Of a DNA stretch of 64,000 nt, positions 1-11,204 are shown piece by piece. The notes under the pieces were generated by a model. That model did not search any database. It saw nothing but the letters and a program-made list of their open reading frames with translations, and was not told the DNA's origin. The position numbers and the translations under genes are program-made. Source of the DNA: Diplodia intermedia. Its lineage: Eukaryota > Ascomycota > Dothideomycetes > Botryosphaeriales > Botryosphaeriaceae. The DNA lies in the NCBI GenBank assembly GCA_021495925.1, contig JAKEKT010000002.1, positions 496,001 to 560,000 of the forward strand, given 5' to 3'. Position 1 is the stretch's first letter. The number at the start of each line of letters is the position of its first letter.

Positions 1-234
1 TGGCGGCACATATGAATCGCCTTCTTTGGCAGATGGCCCGTGGAAAAACAGCATCTTTGCAACAGTCAGGTAAGCGAACCCCCTTCCCTCCCTGCCCAAG
101 GTCCCAGGCGCAAGTCGGGCATCGAGGCTTGGGAGGGATGCGCGAGCAGAGTCCCAGTTACCAAAGGCGGAGGGAGGTTGGCGGTTCTTGATTTGGAGAA
201 TCCGCGGCTGAGAGCGGTCGTCGAGCAGGATCAT
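1..234 (-). CDS. Partial 5' end of an unidentified gene running off the left edge
   Basis: An ATG at 234 on the minus strand opens a reading frame with no stop to the window edge. It begins MILLDDRSQPRILQIK. A donor-like GTAACT near 158 and a CTGAC branch followed by an AAAG acceptor near 52 suggest a first intron. Splicing it keeps an open frame (the codons after TTTG continue as DAVFPRA...). I do not recognise the family. Because the gene is cut by the window, neither function nor exon structure can be settled. It could also be a chance open frame. Confidence 0.3.
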   Translation of the reverse strand, partial: MILLDDRSQPRILQIKNRQPPSAFGNWDSARASLPSLDARLAPGTLGREGRGFAYLTVAKMLFFHGPSAKEGDSYVPP

Positions 235-612
235 GGCCAAAAGACCTTCCCGGAGGACACGGCCACGGACGTCCCCTTCAAGATTGGAAGTTGTTGCAGC
301 GCGAAGGAAGAGACTTGGTTTCAACTCTGATCATCCAAACAATCATCATCCAATCAACTGCATCCAACAATACTATGGCATCACAACGTCTACACGCTTC
401 GCCAAGCAACAGCTCCACTCTCTTAACAATCAGAAAGATCAGAATTAGATTGATTGAATGGATCCTAGCGGAATAGAGAGCATGGTTATATGCACTTCAA
501 ACTTTGCTTGGATTCATAGCCGCGAACAACCCACGTCAAGGCCAACAATTTCCTCTCAATCTTGGCTCGTTCCCGCCTTGACACATACAAACGCAAGCTT
601 TCCCCCGAACTC
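235..612. other. Intergenic, no gene seen
   Basis: This lies between the divergent start of the edge gene and the 3' end of the SDR gene. It is moderately AT-rich with short open frames only, and nothing is recognisable. Confidence 0.5.
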
Positions 613-1916
613 TCACATATACGCCTTCGTCTCCCTCTCGCACCACTCCCAAAACTTCTCCGCGATCCCAAGCCCTCCTTCCTCGCTCGTCGGCTTGATG
701 GCCGCCTCGAGTTCTGCCCGGGGTTGCTGGATCTGGCCCCACGGCACGACGAGGCAGCCGCTGTTGTCGACGCCGACATCGGGCGACCAGCCGGCGTAGA
801 GCTCGGTATAGGCGCCTTTGATGGGCGGGTAGAGCATGCCGCGCTGTTCTTCTTGTTAGGACTTGACAGAAGATGGGTAGGGGAGAAGGTGTACTCACAG
901 CAACCAGACGCTCGGCAGGTCCGGTATGCCTGTACAACTCCGTGTACAAATTTCCGGGGTTCCAAGACTGTGATTTGTTCCGTCAGCGGCCTTCGTTCCT
1001 GCCTTCTACCGCACCAGTTTAATCGAGGATCTCTTTCTGTGAAACTTTTCAACCAGAACCAAGACAGACACCTTCAGGACGAAAAAGGAAAAGAAGGGGA
1101 AAAAAGAAAAAAGAAAGAAAAAACTTACAGCGCTAACAATGCCGTCACCCTTAGTGTACCTCCTGGCAAACTCGGTCCCAAGGAACACATTGCCCGTCTT
1201 GCTCTGGCCGTAGTTCTGCTGCGGCGTCCCGAGCACCTTGGGCGCACCCGTCTGCTCGTCGAGGTCGACGCCGTGCAGCGGGGCGAGGAGGTCGATGGCG
1301 ATCGAGGCGGCCCACGTGACGCGGACGGAGCCGGGAGGGGAAGTCGATGCGGTTTGGCGGAGCAAGGGAAGGAGCAGCTGGGTGAAGAGGTAGGGGCCGA
1401 GACAGTTGGTGCCGAGTTGGAGGTCGTGGCCCTGTTGTTGTTAGCGAGAGAAGGACGAGAAGTCAACGGCACATACCTCGTCGGTCTTGCTGCCCTTGGG
1501 CGGGAACATGACGCCGGCGTTGTTGGTCAGCACGTCCAGCCGCTGCTCCTTGGCCAGGAACTCGTCGGCGCTCTTCTTGATGCTGGCCAGGTGGGCGAGG
1601 TCCAGCTGCAGGAACTCGACCCGGCCGCCGCCGCCAGCCTCCTTGACGGTGCTGATGGCGGCGCTGGCCTTGTCGGCGCTGCGGCCGGCGACGTAGACGG
1701 TCGCGTTCTTGGCGTACAGGATCTTGACCAGCTCTAGGCCGACGCCAGAGTAGCCACCCGTCACGATGTGGACCTGTTTCTTGGTTACCAGCTGGACAGG
1801 AGCAGAAGTGAAGAGAGCTGTACCTTGCCCTGCTGGTCGGGCAGCTCCTTCTCGGTGAACGGAGGGTTGGCGATCCAGGCCGACTGCGCGGCGATGTTCT
1901 TGAACCTCTGGAACAT
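613..1916 (-). CDS. Short-chain dehydrogenase/reductase (retinol dehydrogenase/WWOX-like SDR)
   Basis: This is an NAD(P)-dependent oxidoreductase of the classical SDR fold; its substrate is unknown. Exon 1 (1916-1824) encodes MFQRFKNIAAQSAW...DQQGK. Exon 2 starts at 1773 with VHIVTGGYSGVGLEL, the TGxxxGxG cofactor motif. NNAGVM follows in exon 2. The catalytic YGQSK (YxxxK) lies in a later exon, then SWNPGNLYTELYRH and a last exon ending EWCERETKAYM. There are five coding exons with short GT-AG introns. The fold and length (about 330 aa) fit fungal SDRs that act on lipids or small alcohols. The start at 1916 was chosen because homologous proteins begin close to this hydrophobic/aromatic leader; an upstream in-frame ATG would add an unlikely glycine-rich extension. 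The family assignment is firm and the substrate is not. Confidence 0.88.
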
Positions 1917-2547
1917 GTTTCCGTCTGGGGGGTCAATTGGCTGTTGTTGTGTCGAGTCTTGTGGCTGGAAAGCGCACGGTTGGGGGAGGGGACGGGATGC
2001 GCGTTGAGCTATGATGCAATGGCAGCTAGTTATCCATGTCCGAGCGCCATCGCCCACGCCCACGCCCACGCCATCCGGCGCTTTTCCTGCTGCTCCGGCA
2101 CAAGTGGCCCCTCATCAATATGATCCCTGCCTTTGATTTCCTGTTCGGGCGTTAGGCCACCAAGCAAAACATGGATACAGATCTAATTGAGACGACGGCG
2201 GTGCCTATGTTCTGGGGATAAACGTATTCCGAAAATGTCAATGGATGGCCATGCACACAGCGTTGAGCCTAAAATCCTCCTGGCATGTCTTCATCTTCGT
2301 ACATCATATCTCATCAATCTGGACTTTCCGAAGGAGTTGAAAAGGCCTTCCGCATCCCCGAAACAATGCTCTGCGATGCACCCCATCTACCCAACACCAA
2401 AATACCAGCATATTCCAAAGGAGCATTCTAATCCATCTACTCTCCCGAAATCACGCCCTTGCTCCAATATACACACCTCGTATGTACCCGAATCCTCGTC
2501 AAAGTCCCCGCAATACGCGCTTCGAAATCCTTCAACGTGGGCTGGGC
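1917..2547. other. Intergenic: SDR promoter and 3' flank of the peptidase
   Basis: No gene is seen. It contains a short GC-rich hexamer repeat (CGCCCA units, 2051-2072), probably in the SDR 5' region. Confidence 0.5.
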
Positions 2548-4815
2548 CTAGGCATCATCTTGAAGCTTCAAACTCAAGCCGCTCTCGACCCCAGGGAGCA
2601 TTGCCTTGCCCAGGCCCCAGGCATTCTTAGCAAAGGAGCGGCTCAAGCCTTGGTGCGCACCCATTGCCTGCATTTCATCGGCCGAAAGAAGATGAAGTTC
2701 CGGACTTGGGTCCACGAAGGGTATCTCGACAGGCTCGCACAGCGTGTCTGGCGCGGGCAAGCTGCCCTTGTTGAAATAGTTGCGGATGTACCCCACAGTA
2801 CATGGCGAATAAGCCGCGAGGGAGCAATGCTGTGAGTGCCAAAAGGTTAGTTCTCCATTTAACTCTCCTCAATAGTGGCTACTCACCCCAGGCGAGTTCT
2901 GCGTCAACACTTCCGAGCCAGGGAACAGCGATTTCATCTTGTGCGCACTGTGTTTTACATTAGCCAACCAAAGAGTCAGGACGTCTCAAGAGGAGAGAGC
3001 TTACTTGACAAGCGGAGTAACTGGGTCCGCCGTATTCCCAATCCACAGGATGGGGTTGGCCGTGTCGCCACCAAACTCGGGCTTGAAATCCGTGAATCTG
3101 TACAAGGGCCTGAATTTCCAATTCGCACAATTCATCCTGTGTCCAGCCCACATGGCACCGACAGATGGAGAGATTGCATCGAGCTTGCGCCAATGCTCTT
3201 CCATGCCATCCATGTCCAGGAAATCTTGGGGATCGCCATCACTACACATGATGGCCATTGAAGCTTCGCCATCCACTTGTGCGATATCCGTGTCATTTCC
3301 CTTGGCGGCACAGGCGAAAAAGTGCTTGCCTGTGAGATAGTCCTCCATTTCTCCGTCTTCATCGCCACGAGCCACAGCAGCAAGCATCTCAGCCATGCGC
3401 GGAAACGCCTGCAATGGTTCATAGAGGGCTATAAACATGAACAGCCTAACATCGCTCCAGGTGACGATTTCGGGAAACTCGCCTTTGACCGAGATGGGGT
3501 TGTGATACATCTTATCGAGAACAGCCAAGGCCTTGGATTGGATGTCAGCCGCCGTCGAGTTGCCATCAGCCAGTGGGCAAGCGGTGGGGCCGGCTTCAGC
3601 GCACCGGTCGTAGAAGGCCTGCATCGTCTTCTCCGTGTCGTCAAGGTTGTCCGACCAAAGCGTCTTCATGTAGTTGGAGCCATGGACTACGCCATCCAGA
3701 ACAAGCCTTCCCACACGGTCCGGGAACATGGATGCAAACGTACTTCCAAGCAGAGTGCCGTATGAAAAGCCCCAGTACTGAAGCTTCTCGGTGCCAGGAA
3801 CATAGATCTCTGGCAGCTGCAAAGATGCGCACACACCGCGTGCCTCGCACATCTCGATTGCATCCTCAGTCAAGATGCGCCAGGTTTCAGCCTCGCGATA
3901 CTGGCCAAAGAGCTCGGCAACTTCCAGCATATCGCGCGCGACTGATGCAGTGGTGACGTAGTGTTTCACGTCGCCCTCATCATGCCGTCCGGCGCAAGAC
4001 GCTCCAAGTGCATTGACCATGGACCAGCGTCGACCGAGCACGGCATCAGAGCTGCCCAAGATGCCCTGCGAGTCCAGTCGCAGGTTCCACGACTCCCTGA
4101 TGGCTGCAGAGCGGAAACAATGGGCCCCAGGAGTGGTTCTGCCAATCCCGCGTGGGTCGAAGCCAACGACGTCGAAGTACTTGGAGGTGGAGTTCTCCGG
4201 CGCCTCCGATGCCGGATCAACGGGAGAATCAATGAGCGTCTGGATGGCAAGTCCTCTGGCCGTGACGAGGTCGACTCCAGAGCCTCCCGGCCCACCTGGG
4301 TTCAGGAGCACCGGACCACCGTACCGAGGGTCGGTAACGGGGACTTTGGCGGGCAGCATGGTCACGGCCAGGCTGACATGCCTGTCAGGAAAGGTGCCGT
4401 TCCACCAGTCCAGCGGCAGCTGGACACGTGTGCACCGGAAATCGCGGTAGCATGGCTGGAACGCGAGGTGTTTTGTGGAAGGAATCTATGCGGAATGTGA
4501 GTGCCATCAGATAAGATGGAGGGGAGGAGTGGGAATGGGCGTGGCCGCACGGCTCCCGGCCGGGGGTCCAGCCTGCCGTGCTGCGCCGTGACTGCAGGGA
4601 CGGCTTACAGCATCCCACGAGAATCGCGGTGTCTTGGAGGCTTCGGCGTGCTGGCGTGCCCGCTGTTCCAGCTCGGTGCTCACGAAAGCCGCCAGGCGGT
4701 CAAAGGCGGCGGCGGCGAAGTACAACAGGACGAGGACAAGAACAGCAGTGCGGGCAGACCGGAAGGGCACAGGCTGGAAAGTAGGGTGCCGCTCGGCAGG
4801 CGCGGGCGCTTTCAT
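2548..4815 (-). CDS. Membrane-anchored tripeptidyl aminopeptidase-like alpha/beta hydrolase (S33 family)
   Basis: This is a predicted serine peptidase that removes N-terminal peptides, acting outside the cytoplasm. The first exon (start 4815) has an N-terminal hydrophobic segment, TAVLVLVLLYFAAAAF, that reads as a signal anchor. After the first intron come IPSTKHLAFQPC and PLDWWNGT, typical of fungal S33 hydrolases, then the oxyanion region LLNPGGPGGSG. The nucleophile elbow is GFSYG. The acid is in NTADPVTPL. The histidine is in NSPGHCSLAAYS, within the C-terminal TAP-like domain. The triad is therefore complete. There are four coding exons and roughly 680 residues. A 23-residue longer start exists upstream in frame (4884), but the shorter one places the anchor sensibly. 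The exact peptide specificity is inferred only from the family. Confidence 0.88.
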
Positions 4816-5717
4816 CGTGGCCAGGATGCGAGGCAGGAGAGCGCGAGAGCGGCGGGCAGAGCGGTGGTATAAAGCGCGTATCATATCGCAGCCGACGCGA
4901 TAAGGCGCAGCGGGCCGGGGGTGTGGCGGGCAGCTGGGATCATCTGGGCTTGCTGACTGTCACGGCCGCGGTTGGCTGGCGCTGGAGATGGAGTGGCGGA
5001 TGGATGCCCGCTGTGCCCGCTGCAACCTCCGCGCCGCTCGCAAGCGCAAGCCTGTAAGCTCTCGGGGCGCCCGCAGTCACGTGCGCTCCGGCTCGTGTGC
5101 GGTTGATGAAATGATTTTCCGCCCGTTTGACTCTCGCAGTGCCGGCTGCGCTGCCTGAGCCTTGATCCCTCCCCTCCGAGCTGGCCCAGCGTGGTGCGTT
5201 CCTCTAGTCGCCTGCGTCCGTTGCCGGCCCAGCCCTGTCGCCCTCTGCCCGCCCACAGCCAGACTGCCGTGCGACGTGTTACATTTGCGACCTCCCGCCT
5301 CTGCCCGTAGCTCCTGCTAGACCTTTGCCCGGACGGTCATGAGACCCAGCCCGGCAGCCCGTCGCCTCTGACTGGGCCGCCAGTCCACAAACAGTCACTG
5401 GTGCGAAGGGTCGTCTCGATAGAGCCCAGACAATATGCATAGTTCCATGGGGTATCATCCCTAGGTACGAGCGGAGCAAAGCAAGTTCCAGTGTCTGTTG
5501 TACCTTGTCCCGACCATGAAAAGTAAAGAGAAGAGCTGACCAATCCATGTCCTCAATCTTCTTCAAGTCCCGTCCTGCGCCAAGACCCCGTGTCTTGACG
5601 CCCTGCAAAGAGTGTGACTAAGGGTATCCCTTTCCTCCAGCCCAGTGTTTTAGTGAGCCGCAGTGGCCCAAGCGAGAAGACAACGCAAAGAAAATAGAGG
5701 CCAAGAAGGGACCCCCA
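4816..5717. other. Intergenic: peptidase promoter and 3' flank of the RRM gene
   Basis: Open frames here (for example 5279-5608 minus) have no recognisable protein character. There are no RNA gene or repeat signatures beyond GC-rich sequence near 4950-5260. Confidence 0.5.
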
Positions 5718-6634
5718 TCACCACTGGCCGCCTTGCTGGCCTCCTTGGCCCTGGTTGGGATCCCAGCCGCCTGCGGGAGCACCGCCGTACGATTGCTGGC
5801 CGCCATAGCCGCCCTGGCTCTGACCCCAGTTACCACCGCCGCCGCCGCCGCCGAAACCTGCGAGGATGTGAGAAATACCGTTCGTATGCACATGATCTTC
5901 CGCGTCTACTCACCACCACGGCTTTGGTAGCCACCGCCTCCGCCTAAAAGGAGAACGTTAGTGAAGAGCAAGGAATGGGGGGATTGAGTGCGGAATGTGA
6001 AATGTCTACGCTATATCACGTGCCAAAACCCAGCCAACGCAATGCTCAAGGAGCATATGGGGGATATAGGAGCAACTAACCGTAACCGCCACCACCTCCT
6101 CCGTAGCCTCCACCGCGGGGACCGTTGTAACCGCCACGGAAGCCGCCGCCGCCGCCGCTGGAGCGGTCAGACGCCTTGTCGACGCGGATGGTGCGGCCGT
6201 CGAACCTATAGTGTGAAGTAAGCAACGGCGTTGGTTCGAGCGACGGAACGGTGTCCGTCGCAGATACAGTGGCGGCCCAAGCTGAGACGCTTCACCGCCT
6301 TCGGGGACGTCTTGCGACTTACTCGACGTTGTTCATGGACTGGATGGCAGCTTCGGCGTCAGCGTCCTGGGTGAAGCGGACGAAGCCAAAACCGCGGCTG
6401 CGGCCGGTGTCGCGGTCCTTCACGACGACCTGCAAGGCTCAGAATCAGTGGATGCCAGTTGAGCTGAGAGCGATGGGAGCTCCTACCGCTTCTTCGACCT
6501 GGCCGAATTCCTCGAACTTCTGGCGAAGGGTGGCATCGTCGGTGTGCCACGCAAGGCCGCTGTGGTCCTGTCAGCCGGTGCGCCTGCCATGGCGACACAG
6601 ACAGGCGAGCTTACCCTATGAAGAGCTTCGACAT
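5718..6634 (-). CDS. Glycine-rich RNA-binding protein with one RRM
   Basis: This is a small (about 165 aa) RNA-binding protein, probably nuclear/cytoplasmic and involved in RNA processing or stress response. Exon 1 is only about 20 nt (MSKLFIG). Exon 2 gives GLAWHTDDATLRQKFEEFG (RNP2 region). Exon 3 carries RNP1 as RGFGFVRF and ends at MNNVE, followed by FDGRTIRVDKASDRSS. The C-terminus is a Gly/Tyr/Gln tail split over two further exons (GGGGYQSRG, then GFGGGG...NWGQSQGGYGG) ending GQQGGQW. The domain order matches the fungal and plant GRP family. The tail is low complexity and likely supports condensate-type or protein contacts (inference). Many short introns in such a small gene are common for this family. 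Confidence 0.9.
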
Positions 6635-8538
6635 TTCAACACGTCGCAATCCTGGATCTGTGCGGAATGTCTCAACGGAATGCCCTCAGATGTGTGGCGG
6701 GGTCGACGAAGAACAAGAGTGATGGAAGGCAAGACGGTGTCGGGCGCTGCGCGCCAGACGATAAAGGAAAGAACAGCAGAGCAGGCGCAGAAGGCAAAAA
6801 TCAGGAAGGAGCGACGCGCGGCTGCGCGCCGCGAACGTCCATGAAAATGAGGGCTAGAGCAGGAGAGAGGAACGGACTTGCGGAACGGTGAGCTGGGTTG
6901 ACGGTGTGAGCAGCGAGTTTGGGTTGCGCACACGAGAGCAGGCGGCTGCGGGTCGCAGAAAAAAGATTGGTGTTCAGAGTCGGACGGACGCAAAGAGGTG
7001 GGATGGGGAGTCAGCACAGCGGCGCGGGGCAACCTGGTGCAATTTGCGCTAGCCGGCTGGGTGATCGAATAATCGCCGCTCACACTCAGCGGCGAAGGCC
7101 TGGAGGGAGAGTGGCAGGGAAAGGTGAGCAGCTGGAATGGGGCTTGTCCGTATTATGGATGGGCCCTGCGGTGGATCGGGGCCTTCGCGCGCGCCATTGG
7201 ACACGCGTGCGAAGGCAGCCTGTGGCGGCCATCCCGAAAGCAGCGAGGGCTCTGGCATCGACATCCCGTGTTCAAAAGATCATGCGGCCCATCGCTAGTC
7301 TGGCCCTATAAGGCCCAATGGTAGGAGTCAAGCACCGGAGCCTGCCCCCGCAGCGTGCGCTTTTTTGCCTGCGATTGGCGGGCGCGGCGTGGTGGTGAGG
7401 GCGCGCCCACGACCGCCATCCCTACGCGTCGCTGGCGCCCGGCGGCGCGGCGGCGGATGAGTGGCCCTCGCGCGGATTCAAGCTTATCGCGTCGCTGCAC
7501 GCGTGGAGGCTCGTCCTGGCTCGTGCTCGCCGCCTGTGCAAGGTGAGCGCCCTGTGGCCCTGGGCCTGAGGCGCGCTGCGAGCGATCAGCTGCTGGGCGT
7601 GCGTAGTGCGCCATCCGAGAGCCTGGATTAACGGCCAGCCGGCATATGCATATACAACAGCGCCGTGCTCGCACATCACTCCCCTACGCGAGCAACCAGC
7701 TGCGCGCTTCCTACGCCTTCTTTACATAATATTTGCCAGAGCGCTCCCCTGCCCGCGAGCCTGCCTCGCCCTGCGATAACGGGGATCCCCCACGGCCTTC
7801 GGACGCACCTGTGCAACGCGAGCCTCGCGCCTGACTGGCCCTCCGCCAGGCCAGGTGCCTGCTCCGCCAGGCCGACGTCCGCCGTGTGTCTTCAACGCCG
7901 TTCCTGTGCGTGGCCGCGAGCTTCGTCTGGGTGGGAAGCCACTGCTCGTCGCGGACGCGGCAGCCCGCCACCACCGCGCCCGCAGCAGGCACGGTGCCGG
8001 TCCTGCGGACGCCCTTAGACTGAGTGATTAATTGACATGGTTGATGCAGCAACAACAACGTTGAGATATGATCTGTTCTCTGCACCGCACCGCATACGCC
8101 GGTAGGCCCCTCTGTCTTTCCATAGCACACACTACTTGGTCGCGCCTTCCAGGAAACACCAGCTCCTGCGTCCAACCCACTCTCTCCATCTGCCCCCCTG
8201 TGGCCAATCGCACCCGTAGCCTTCAGCCTCTTCCTGCGCCCTCAGTCCTCCCTCTGCCTGCCACCGACAGTCGCTGTCACATCGCCCGAGCGTGCTGCTA
8301 TACCCAACCTGAGCCGCTGTTACACGACGCATCGCTGCCAGTGGAGTCTCCGCCTGGCTCCCGCGTCATGTCCCTCCCAGCTACATACTAGCCTCGACCA
8401 TCGCGCTCCACCCCATGCTGTACAACTTCTCCAGCACGGCCTTCAGAGAGTCGGTGAACGGGTCCTGCCGGCTTGCAGTCCGCTGCTGGCTGGACCGCGT
8501 CCATCAGCAGCTGCAGCAGTAGCCAGCCACCGCCGCAC
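6635..8538. other. Long divergent intergenic region (1.9 kb)
   Basis: It separates the RRM gene (minus) from a conserved fungal gene (plus). Open frames on both strands are GC-driven and show no family signature. I saw no tRNA, 5S rRNA or repeat. It probably holds both promoters and long 5' UTRs. An unrecognised non-coding RNA cannot be excluded. Confidence 0.45.
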
Positions 8539-10750
8539 ATGGACGTCCGCAGGTGGCTAGAAGAGACGAAGACCCCGGGCCCTCCTGCGTCGTTGGGCTT
8601 ACCGGCAGGTCAGCACGCAAGGGAAGGCGCTCCTCGAGACGCGGCTAAACAGCCATCCCCCACCAGACGCAAGTCCAAGCGGCCACAGAAGCACATCTCT
8701 TCGGACAGCTCGCTGCTCCGTCCAGATCGGCCCAATGGCCACCTCCAGCCGGTGACGCAGAAGCGGCGAAACGGAGATCGCGCGCGGCAGCACATTGCAT
8801 CGGATAAAGCGGCTAGTTGCTGTTCTTCTGAGCTTTCCGGGTCGGCTGATCGCTGCGAATCCGAGCTGTACGCTCGCAGGCCCCGCCGCAAGACGCGTCC
8901 CGAGATATATGAGCCAAAAGTAGGCAAGAAGCGCAGCAGACGGAACCGTGGGAGCAAGAAGGACCGACACGCACCAACGAGAGAGAAAGATCGCCAACAA
9001 ACCAGGGCCAGGCAGCCAGATCTGGCGCATACATTGCATGCCAAGAATGTGGCTCAGGACCGATTGACGGTAAGACAGCTTGCATGCTCCGCAAATTGTT
9101 TGCGACTGACGCAGCCGGTGGTGGGCTATAGCTGAAGCCAAGTGAGAGCCTTGGGTTGTTCAAGAAGGGGCGCGCATCATCGCCCGTCAAAGGACGTGGA
9201 CGTGAGCCTACCTACCTCGCAGCCCTTTGTGTTCCCACCTTACCCTCCTAACCTCGAAAGTAGTGCCGGACCTGGTCTTCTCTGAGATGCGTTTCTTGCA
9301 GAAGCGGAACGAGCCCGTGGATAGTCGACCAGCAGATGAAGCCTCAAAGAAACGCAAAAAGAAAGACATCAGTGTGGGGCAAGAAGACGAGATATCGACC
9401 TATTTTGCCGTCCAACGTGCTGCGCTTGCAGAAAACGACGTCAACATCCCGACTCTGAAGCGGTCGGAGCGCCTTCCGGGAATCAAACTACGCAAACCTC
9501 ACGATCATGTTTCATCTCCCATCGAATCGACTCCTGTTGAGGCGCCAGCTGTCTTGCCAAAGAAACCATACTTGGGCTTTGGGACACGTCATGTGGGGAC
9601 CACAAACACTTCGACTGCGACCACCTACAGACATTGGTCGGAGTCAGGTTGGCATAACAGTGCAGCGGCATCGCAAAGATCCCCAGGACGCTCTCTGCCG
9701 TCGCAAGTGGGGGCTGAGGATTGGAATGGCATCCAGGACTGCTCTTCAAACGCTGCAGCAAAGTTCAACCACGACGGGATGCATCTGGATGCTCCTAGCA
9801 CCGTGCAGCAGGAGTTTGCACTACCACACACGGCTCAGCCCAGAACCAATGTCGGCAGTCGTCATGGCGTCTTCCAGGAAGAAGCGCAAGTTAGCCCAAG
9901 CTATCAAGTAAACGTGGTGCAAACCGAAAGCCCGATACCTCCGTCGTCTCACAAGCACAGGACCGACAAGCACCGTCAAGAGGTCACGAACGTATCACCT
10001 CGGCAGGTAGTGTTACAGCGGAAAGGCCATACTACGGGAACTGACGTCAATAAGCAGCGAGGCAGGTATCCGAACCATGCACAAACGAACAACCAAGCCC
10101 AGCATGCAGCTTCGCGAGGAGCTGGTGTCCGCGATGTCCAAAGTATCGGGAATGCAGTGACGGCGCAAGATGCAATTGAGGCCACTTCTGATGCAACCAG
10201 ATCCCGAGCCCTTCAAAGATCGTCGTCACCACTTGGCAACCTACTGCGCCAGTGTGATGATGCCTGCCATGATCCGACCGTGGCACATGCCCTGTCTGTA
10301 AGGAGACAATCTGATAGAATTGATGTCGAAAGGCATGTATACTCTCCAAGCCAAGTAAAAGCGCACCATACAGCAGTGCCACCCCGTCGGGCTAGAGGAA
10401 GAACGACGGAGAAAAGTCCGATGGCGTATCAGATGCAAGCACAAGATGCTGCAGCTACGTATGACTACTACGATCCAGGCTGGATCGCCGGCGAGGATGT
10501 GCATATGCCAGAGATAGCAGGACATGCGATGGACAGCGTGGAGTATGAGTATATGGATGATGCTGCAGATAATTATCTGTTGCGAAATCGGAGCGTGGGG
10601 GCCTTGGACGGGGAAGTCTGCCTTGATGCAGATGGCGGATCTGTGTGCGACCTTGGACGAAGCGGCGGACAGCATGGTGGACAACACGGTGCTGAGGACG
10701 AAGATGGAGGGGGATTGGCAAGGTTTTGGCGTCCACATAAGCTGTATTAG
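8539..10750 (+). CDS. Conserved fungal disordered protein, three exons
   Basis: The function is unknown. Exon 1 (8539-9069) begins MDVRRWLEETKTPG and contains YARRPRRKTRPEIYE followed by basic KKRSRRNRGSKKDR and HAKNVAQDRLT. Exon 2 (9132-9201, 70 nt) gives LKPSESLGLFKKGRASS. Exon 3 (9261-10750) starts LVPDLVFSEMRFL and runs through a long low-complexity Ser/Gln/His-rich tail to HKLY. The three frames join in phase (531 + 70 + 1490 nt) to give 696 aa. From memory, the motif order, an RRPRxKTRE-like box then NVAxxRLT then GRASSP then PDLxFSEMxFL, recurs in hypothetical proteins of other Pezizomycotina; this was not searched. That order is the main evidence for splicing the pieces together. Basic clusters suggest nuclear localisation (inference). 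No catalytic domain is visible. Confidence 0.72.
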
Positions 10751-11204
10751 AGATGAAAACATTCCGTCCGCCCGCTGCACGACCCCCTCGTCTAGGCGAA
10801 AACACGGCGGAGGCCAAGCGGAGTCGGCGGGAGACGGCCAAGCACGCTGCCAATGTGCCATCGCTTTCCCGACGCAGAGCCTCGGTCGTCGACCAACAGA
10901 AGACTAGCAGACCTGCCACTTTAGGCCCCTGGCGTGACGTGCTGGCTGTATGAGCGGCGTGCAGCACTCGTGCAGGCGGACTGCGACCCTCGCGGGCAAA
11001 TTATTCCTTGCGACCGACCTTGGCTGTTCGCGGACTGCTTCGCGCAGACCGCCCGCCCTGACGTTCGTCACGCTGGCTCCTCCTAATAATCCACGCAAGT
11101 CGGCCGCCTCCCGCTACCCCACCACCCTCGACAAAATTCAATCTCGCACGCAGCAGGTAGCGGGACACTTCACCCCCTCAACCACCCCATCGTCAGCATC
11201 CACC
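10751..11204. other. 5' region of the pyrophosphatase gene
   Basis: This is a pyrimidine-rich leader typical of highly expressed fungal genes. From 10950 it is open in frame with the downstream pyrophosphatase, giving a possible N-terminal extension (see findings). Confidence 0.5.

Noticed and set aside
5279..5893. Minus-strand open frames ending near 5279 and 5618
   Set aside because: They overlap the RRM gene 3' end in other frames and have no family features.
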